From: Prostheceraeus crozeri
Taxonomy: Eukaryota; Platyhelminthes; Polycladida; Euryleptidae
Assembly (NCBI GenBank): GCA_907163375.1
Contig: CAJQUW010015622.1
Coordinates: 372,001-436,000, forward strand
Direction: 5' to 3'
DNA length: 64,000 bases
Shown: one piece after another, positions 57,091 to 64,000 of the stretch
Position numbering within the stretch: the first letter of the stretch is position 1
Layout: each line of letters begins with the position of its first letter
Position numbers and translations under genes: made by a program
The notes under the pieces: model-generated
The model's database searches: none
What the model was told of the DNA's origin: nothing
What the model saw: the letters and a program-made list of their open reading frames with translations, nothing else

Positions 57091-58128
57091 CTGAAGATCA
57101 AAGTCAAGCTCATCAATTATCAAATTTATCTGCTAATTGACTTGATAGAGTTCGTTGATTTAAACAACGGCATCACAATGCTCAACTGTTGAAAATCGAC
57201 TGTCTTGAATTAAAATGCCTTATGTCACACTTCTTATTCCAACCAATTTAAGCGAAGTCTGATGAAAATACAGGGCCATGAGAATCCGCATGAACAAAAC
57301 TTACGAATCTTAAAGCAATACAAACAAGGATAAAAATTACACAGCAAAAGTCGAGACATTGTGGTCAGCCGTAAATTGGTGAGAAAGACCGTTGGATTAA
57401 ATGAAATGCGTTCGTGCTTCGAATTGCTTGTCAGATTCTAAACAACGTAATTCCTCTAATAAACGCCGCGACGTTTATCGACAATCACCTACTTTTAAGT
57501 GCGGCGTTTATTAGAGAGCGGTGTCTACTAAACTGTGCGACTTCCCACTAACTAGATTTTCCCAAAATGAATAACAAAGTAACGAATTACCAGGTACATG
57601 ACCTTTTGCGGGAAGGTATCAAGAGCTGAAAAGTAATCTAGCATTCTTCATTGCATTAATAAATTAATCATTGCCAACAAGGCATAGAGGTTTCTTACGC
57701 TGAATGAACACAGTGCGGGATCTTTTCATGAAATTACCGGTGCAGAAAAGGCGGGGCTCAACAAAAAAGAGCTCTCCAAGCGACCGAATCTGATTATATT
57801 ATCTGATGTTGATGACGAATGGCGATATAAAATAAGATGCATTGATTAAAGAGTGAAGTTGAGCGTGACGCTTTTATTATGTGACTTCTTTTATCATAAT
57901 ATAGACTGCAAACAACGCGCAATATCACAAAGCATTCCAGTGCACTTCAAGCACGCATTATTCTAATGTGTGCAATTATAATGACCAAACTTCTAGTACG
58001 GTGGAAGTGGTAGTAGTTGGTGGTGTCAACACAATTAATTGTTCTTTAGAACTAATATAATAATTCCGATTTAATAAAATAATCGCAGAATCAGTTTTCA
58101 TAATGAAAGAAAATTTATTTCTACTCAC
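57091..58128 (-). other. Supervillin intron with a small inverted repeat
   Basis: 57454-57516 carries perfect 16-bp arms CTCTAATAAACGCCGC / GCGGCGTTTATTAGAG separated by 31 bp. Nothing else recognised. Confidence 0.5.
57454..57516. repeat. 63-bp inverted repeat (MITE end or micro-element)
   Basis: Perfect 16-bp arms around a 31-bp loop. More GC-rich than its surroundings. Confidence 0.55.
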
Positions 58129-58722
58129 TTTTCAATGGGAAAAGCGGATTGAGTCCACAGCCTCGATAATCGTATCCCTGTTGATGCAATTTCTTTCCCA
58201 AAACCACTGCTCTCCTTCGATCTCTTGTTGATAAGTCCCTGCCAAGCCACACGTACAGCTCAGAGCCGAAGTCTAATACAAATGCTTTATTTGGTTCCAG
58301 CAATTCTTTCTTCATCATCTTTCCCCACCAGTCTTCACGAGGAACCAGTTCTCGCTCCCGCATCTCATACACTGCATTGGTTATCTGAATATCATTCTCG
58401 AACTTCATGTCTTCTTCCAGCTCTCCCATCGGACCTACTTGACGAGAATCAGGATGGCCTAGAGTCCTCCAGAAGAGACGCGCATGTTCACTATTCGGTT
58501 TCGATTCTTCAACTTCGATTGGTGGATCTGATGACTTAACGCCGAGGTCCTTTCGCTGTACAACGAGAGCTGCGAAATCCTGTGCTCGTCTCTGCTCCAT
58601 TCGATTTGAAAGCTGACCAATCCAAACAAAGACCAGCTTCGGAGTGACCAACACGAAACAATCACCGCTATTCATAGACGATGAGCACGGCTCCACAACA
58701 CGAATTTGCACGCGCCGCTGAC
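58129..58722 (-). CDS. SVIL: Supervillin exon: first gelsolin-like repeats
   Basis: 594 bp, phase 2 in and 1 out; acceptor TTCCTTCAG, donor GTGAGT. Encodes QRRVQIRVVEPCSSSMNSGD, CFVLVTPKLVFVWIGQLSNR, EHARLFWRTLGH, NAVYEMRERELVPREDWWGK, LEPNKAFVLDFGSELYVWLG and YDYRGCGLNPLFP. These align with the first two gelsolin-like folds of supervillin (VQTRLVEPRAS.LNSGDCFLL, VLVFDFGSEVYVWHGKE, FDYENCDINPL). This half of the protein scaffolds actin and myosin II at the membrane in vertebrates. Confidence 0.95.
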
Positions 58723-60314
58723 CTGAAGGAAAGGAAAGTCAATCAATCAAACCACAGTCTTCACATGCCGCAATATGAACAACCACTTCCAGGTTCATTA
58801 AAAGACTGACTTTGACGGGAGATAATTCTTGCTGCCATGATCATGACACAGGCGAGGAGTGAGGTACTGTTTGATTACTTTGCGCATCAAATACTTTATC
58901 AAATAATAGCTAGCAACTCAATATAAAATCAAAATTAAATAATAAAAATCAAAATCAAGTTCTAAAAATAGTTCGATGCGCAGTTGTAGCGGAACAAGCA
59001 AAATATTTGATACTAATATGAGCAGCATGCCTCAGCTGCTTATCAATGACAAAATATAAAATTATGATGCTTCTATCTGGAATAGTTTGAGAATTATCTG
59101 AATAACTCAAGAGCGCAGCAACCAGTAAATTCCAACTTCGCTACAGCTTCATTTGTGTCGAACTTAGATTGAAAACTTGGCTAGCTTGCCATTACTTCAG
59201 GGAACCTTAATCGGTATGAAAACATGTCCAGAAGAGCATCATGGGCTCTAAGGATCTTCGGCATCATCCCAGCATCAGTAAACAGATGCCCGATAGTTGC
59301 CTCAATTTGACAAGCGCAAGTTGTACATTGCAGGATTTTTTTCTTTATAGTACGATTTTCGCAGATTAATTTTCTTCGATCATTGGGCTTATTTCGATAC
59401 ATTTGGAGGTCATCTTGGATGCATTTCAACAATTAGGTCATGATGTAGCTCTTTGCATACATCGGTGACCCTTGTAGTGTGACATGTGCTTCAGGATGGT
59501 CCTACGTGTAAATGTGTACTGCACGTGTTTGATCGTGCTTGAGCGCGTCACTTCTGATACCTGTGTCTGTATGTATGTATCTAAAATACAGCGAACATCA
59601 AACACTGAGAATGAATACCGACGCACAGAATAGTCTGAAAAATTCGTAGATACGAATACTCATTGAAGAAGATCTAAGTAAACAAAGTCAAAATTCAGAT
59701 GACTTCAACTTCGTCTTCTAAGTTTCCATCTAAGAAATCTGGATATCCGGAGAAGCTAGATTCATGATGCTTAACTTTTCGAACTTCAACACCCCGACCA
59801 CTCACTCGATCCCATTTTATGGTATTTACCGACTAATCCGAAAACCACCCATTTTAACTGAAAAGTGCGAAATTCTGGATAAATCCGGAAAATCGGGTCT
59901 GTCTGACAGCACAAGATGACTGAAGTTCATCGAAATGACGAATAATCAGCATAAATAAGTTCACAGCATAATCCAGTTCATCCTTTTGAATCAGTGCATG
60001 ACAGACAATAAATTGTCGACATTTCATCCGTACTTTTCTTCAACCACTGGATCACCGATAGTCTTCAGTTGACAAAGACTGATACTTTCTGAATCGCCAT
60101 GATAAGTTCTTCGACTTGCTACATAGCTCATTGAAATCCAATCATAAATAACGGAAGCCTTTTCTCACTCCCACGCTCGAGCTAAGAGTCAATGAGGAGA
60201 ATGTAAAGAAAATGTCACTGAACACAAATTTCGCCTCACAACGACATTTTGAATATATTTCAGTGGAATATATGGATGTTACGCAACATCTTGAGACAGT
60301 TGATAAACACTCAC
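58723..60314 (-). other. Supervillin intron, nothing else recognised
   Basis: Short open frames only; none carries a recognisable domain. Confidence 0.5.
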
Positions 60315-60458
60315 CTTTGACGTGAAGAAGCATCAGCTCCTTATATGGAAGACAATCTTTGGCAGGAGTTCGATTCCCTTCCGCTCGCTTCAAAACATCC
60401 ATAGCAGCGGCAATATTCTCACGACTGGCCAACGCTGCATTCTTCGTCTGCGATGCCT
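60315..60458 (-). CDS. SVIL: Supervillin exon
   Basis: 144 bp, 2 bases in, 1 out; acceptor TTCGGTTGCAG with a good pyrimidine tract, donor GTGAGT. Encodes ASQTKNAALASRENIAAAMD then CLPYKELMLLHVKG. Vertebrate supervillin has LAGLASKENFS and VPYKRLMLLQIKG at the same place. G at the end is split with the next exon. Confidence 0.92.
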
Positions 60459-61630
60459 CTGCAACCGAATTAGAAAGCACAGCATCATAAAGATTGTAGG
60501 ATCCAGAAGATCGGACATTACACCATGTTTTTAAGCAGCTGAGTATTTAATGATGCATTCCATTATCTTCGGACAATTCAGGGCAATCTAAGAATCAGAA
60601 AGGTATCGAAATTTTTCATTGATCTAATCTAAGAACAAAGGCAGTACATCGGCATTAATATGAAAACAATTTGTTCCACAACATTGACCATATTTGAAAT
60701 GCCAGTGATTTGCAGCACAAGTCAGGCTGCATCGTCAGGGCAGACTGAAACACACATCCTGCGCAAACAGTCAACATAACTCGCTAGCTAGACAGAATGA
60801 CGTCTGTGGCAGTGCAAGAGCTATGCATAAAAGCAGGCATCTTAAAAATAGTACTGAATAAAAAGTCATAGATATCAAAAAAGTGAATCAATAAATGAAG
60901 TTCACATCGGTTCTTAGAAGGCATGCGGGTTGAACGCCAAGCCTGCAGGATAAGTCGCTTGTGATAATTTGTCCCATATTAAAGAGTCGGCATCGCTCCA
61001 GCTAATTGATTGGTTAGCGAGATGAGAGTGCTGTGCGACTGCGACAGCGGGTAGCTCAGGATGCATTAATTTCAGAGTGTGATGTTTGTCAATGCGAGTG
61101 TTCAATCAGGCACTGGATTTTCCAATTTCCATGAAAGCTCACCATCTTGACTTGGCATCTTACTCATCACATCTTTCTATTGTTGTGCATACCTTCATGC
61201 ACACCTCTTACACTGTACTGTCACCATTGGCATTCTTTCTATCGAGTTATGTAGACTGCTTGCTTCGCAAGATGTGTGTTTCGGTCTATCCTGACGACGC
61301 AACCGAACTTGTGCTGTGAAATATCGGCTTTTCAACGTCGTGGAACAAATTGTTTTCATATTGAAATAATCTGCAGAACATTAATCAATTTTGATAGGTT
61401 GATGCATACATTGCTGAAAAAGCTAGCTTAGTACACATTGTTTGGATACGGTGCTAATCAACTTCGGCGCTCATTCGAGATCTGCCAAATCAACTAAATT
61501 TGACCAAACAATTATTTGATTGCAAGGATTTCTTGTTCTCAGTTGCAAGCTGCATATTGAAGGCACGTCAATGCCACATCCTCACCGAGCTACGAGAGAA
61601 GTGAAAATCAGCGCACATCATTTCTGGCAC

Positions 61631-61862
61631 TGTAAATAGAATAACCTAGTTCACATCTCTCAACATCGACACAACTCCCTCTGTAAAGTTGCGGACATCC
61701 CCGGGTAAATTTGGCTGCAACTTTAAATAGGGAGTTGCGTTGATGTTGAGAGATGTGAACCAGTCCTGCTAATGATTCCTGATATTGGATGAAATGGCAG
61801 GTATTATTTGTTCCCATTTCTCAACTGAGGATGCAACTCAATATTTAATTATTCTATTTACA
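61631..61862. repeat. 232-bp MITE-like element with a strong internal hairpin
   Basis: Outer arms TGTAAATAGAATAA / TTATTCTATTTACA. Inner arms 61649-61680 and 61729-61760 (GTTCACATCTCTCAACATC... and inverse) are 32 bp with two differences, and TAAAGTTGC / GCAACTTTA pairs further inside. Shares TCAACTGAGGATGC with 46517-46530. Confidence 0.65.
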
Positions 61863-63199
61863 TTGTGTTTGCAAAAAGCAGCATTTATTAATTATTGAAG
61901 GCGCACTAACTTAGGCGATTTGACAGTAGTGTGTTTAAAGAGATATTTAATGAATGCCCGTCAAAATTTCACTAACTTGCAAATTTCTGGCACTGTTCTT
62001 TCCGCTGGTGGCGCTCAATTACTTTAACTCACTCATCATCAACCTATAAATAGCACTAATTCATAATTTTGAATCTCCAAGTATTACCAAATTATCATCA
62101 TGAATCCCTTAATGCTAAAATCCATAATGAAAAAATGTGCATCAGATTCCGAATACGATATTCACCTTCCAATGGAATTTCCTAATTGTAGAAAAGGACA
62201 TCAGAATAATCCTTTACCGCTCCAGTTTGTCTACTAGTAACGCATTTTCTGAGTAGTTAAACAGAATTGACTCGTTCTTTTTCTGACATGCTTTGCCACT
62301 GATTTGCATCAAGTGACAATGCCTGAAAACATTTGTACATTACATGCAGCTTTCAAAATTCCTAAGTTTAAGCTGCAAGTTATCAGCCATCAAATTTTTT
62401 ATTAGAAACAGAATATGCAATGTGATCAAATCATCGCAAAACACGAATTTTGGTCGATGGAGAAACCGTTTATTTCAGAATAAAATGGAGTGCAAATTCT
62501 CGGCCGAAACATTGTGCTCCATTGTGTTAATAGATTTTGAGGAATCTTAAAATTTCCGTCAATATTCATATAACCTCTTATATATGGCTGCTTTTCTTGA
62601 TCAGAATTAAAGTTGGACCACATTGAGACAGTCTTGATTAATATGTTTTGGAGGATAAATAAAGTCTATCATTATAATGATTATTTCATTCATTTACTTG
62701 ATCATATTCAACTATTTGAACTTGGGCTCGTGTTTTGGGTTTTCGTCCGAAACTTTATTTGGGTATACCCAAAACAAGCTTTAGCCCAGCCTTGGTCACA
62801 TTAGTCTATGACTGTTTGACAAAACAGATCCTCTTTAACTGAAGTAATTTTCCAGGGGAATCATTTCCAAGGAAATAACATCAGCTTTCAATTCGCAATA
62901 TGCATCTGATCGGAAGCGGTACAGCATGCAGTGGAGATGGAGATATTGGACAGGGAGCCCGGTTGGATAAGGCGAATTTTGAAGGAGTCACTGTGGTCTC
63001 ATCGTTTTCAGTCGCAGAGCTAGACGAGGCATCATTGTGCGCTTCGTGAAAGTTTTGACTCTCTCTTGTAATTTTCTAGTTTAAGCGCCTTACTTATTAA
63101 TTCTGTACAGTAGCATACCTTTTTCTTTATTTTGTGACATCAGAGTTAGTTTATTATTTGTGTATTGTTTAATACTTCACTGTCTGGTGGTCTCATAGA

Positions 63200-63300
63200 G
63201 TGATCTGTTGCTTTTGTCACTTTCCTGACGATGATCCTGTAGAACGATCGAAAGATCTCATGTAACTAGAACAGATCTCTGTTTTGCGGAGTCTGTGACT
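63200..63300 (+). other. Possible Penelope tail with a hammerhead-like core
   Basis: CTGACGA (63225-63231), a GATC/GATC stem and GAAAG (63250-63254) match the core layout of the hammerhead in the other Penelope flank. Stem III and the cleavage triplet are unclear, and no Penelope frame is adjacent. Confidence 0.25.
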
Positions 63301-63422
63301 TGTTTAATGAGCATGCTAAACGAGAATATTCTCAAACATAAATTAGTTTTCAAAGCAACTCAATTGAGGGGGCCGGATTGTGGGGGGCGGGGGATATTCC
63401 TGACTCGATATGAATAACTCAC

Positions 63423-63614
63423 TTGCTTCGACTTCCATTCGACGTTGTTCTCTGTCCACCACTCCCGTCAAGGTCTCCGTGTACTCAGTCTTGAAAATAT
63501 CAGTTCGCTCGTTTTTCCTGCGGACTGGATTTCCTTGACCTCGTCGTCGTCGAGGTGGTCGAGTGGTTCGGACGACACATTTCAGTCTGTCGTGGAGCAA
63601 AGATGAAATCATAG
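63423..63614 (-). CDS. SVIL: Supervillin exon, most upstream in the window
   Basis: Encodes a basic stretch (TTRPPRRRRGQGNPVRRKN) and ERTDIFKTEYTETLTGVVDR, then EQRRMEVEA; leaves with 1 base at donor GTGAGT and joins AG of the next exon. NPVR...EYTE...V..(R/K)...M.VE is the vertebrate block just before the gelsolin-like repeats. The upper boundary rests on a modest acceptor (GTTTACCAG) and is uncertain. The remaining N-terminal exons lie off the right edge. Confidence 0.82.
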
Positions 63615-63785
63615 CTGGTAAACATGTAAATCATAACGATATTTCATTATATTTCCAAGCAAATATCGCTAAAAATTCTTGTTTTCTTGCTGAGAAGTTG
63701 AGAGTTAAACTTTAAAATAAATATTAAACATATTATTTATAAATAATAAATCATTTTATTGTATCGTGTGACATGCGCGTTTGAG

Positions 63786-64000
63786 TCAAAATTTGCAGTT
63801 CATGAGATATGAAATAAGGCGAGGATTGTAAAGATCGGTGACAGGACAAGGAGTTTCCATTTGGTCACAATTGAGTACATGCTGGACTGTTAGAGAACGA
63901 CCACAGGTGCACAGATCAGACAACGTGAGGCTCGACGCACACGTAGCAAGCCGACCAACACCTGTACGCAGTCGGTTGAGTTGGATCTGAGATGATTGGT
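63786..64000 (-). pseudogene. LINE C-terminal fragment (RNase H / tail region), runs off the edge
   Basis: Reverse-strand frame ends NCKF-stop. SSQIQLNRLRTGVGRLATC, LTLSDLCTCGRSLTVQHVLN, CDQMETPC match the tail of Jockey/R1-type LINE ORF2 proteins (RTG.G......CDCG...TV.H.L..C). No terminal poly(A) or repeat tail is obvious. It lies in a supervillin intron, same strand. Confidence 0.6.

Larger units (their letters stand above)
60459..63422 (-). other. Supervillin intron (3.0 kb)
   Basis: Contains the hairpin MITE at 61631-61862 and a hammerhead-like core near 63225-63254 in a possible Penelope tail. No coding exon needed between the flanking exons (phases 1 and 2 complement). Confidence 0.5.

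Overview
Eukaryotic nuclear DNA from an invertebrate animal, AT-rich and crowded with mobile elements. The two mariner-type transposases resemble families I know best from arthropods, so an arthropod or other marine invertebrate is my best guess. Transposons move between phyla, so that is weak evidence. I recognise two host loci: a small single-exon membrane-protein gene (15727-16212, +) and the 3' part of a supervillin gene (44764-63614, -) whose eight exons join with consistent splice phases.

Layout. 841-2609 is a mariner-type element with 106-bp inverted ends. 2975-4520 is a decayed reverse-transcriptase element. 5920-7052 is a hAT remnant with a perfect 8-bp target duplication. 7654-8049 is the DNA-binding end of a Tc1-like transposase. 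8220-10893 and about 12195-13843 are two copies of a unit with inverted ends that carries a small secreted-protein-like reading frame. The first copy holds a pogo-like element, which itself holds a 47-bp mini-element. 11403-12195 is a second decayed retroelement end. 15371-15502 holds three palindromic micro-elements. 18710-20672 (hAT-like), 22215-24369 (pogo-like), 24982-25106 and 25249-25676 are non-autonomous DNA elements. 27745-33935 is a LINE hosting a 256-bp mini-element near its 5' end and a full mariner-type element with an intact 354-codon transposase at its 3' tail. 33936-37211 holds two Ty3/Gypsy fossils facing opposite ways. 37891-43661 is bounded by 625-bp inverted arms and contains a hAT-like MITE and a Penelope-like fossil whose inverted flanks carry hammerhead-ribozyme-like motifs.

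44764-63614 is supervillin, an actin- and myosin-binding membrane-skeleton protein. The part seen here covers the gelsolin-like repeats and the start of the villin headpiece. The remaining headpiece exon was not found, and the N-terminal half lies beyond the right edge. Its introns hold at least two Penelope-like fragments, several MITEs and, at the right edge, the end of another LINE.

The most interesting signal is a set of very short palindromic elements with ends CATAG...CTATG. Three copies have perfect 8-bp flanking duplications. A related set with ends CATRGACTTCT gives 7-bp duplications. The same ends bound the 2.7-kb unit at 8220-10893, for which an unoccupied paralogous site is visible at 5613-5708. 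I do not recognise this family.
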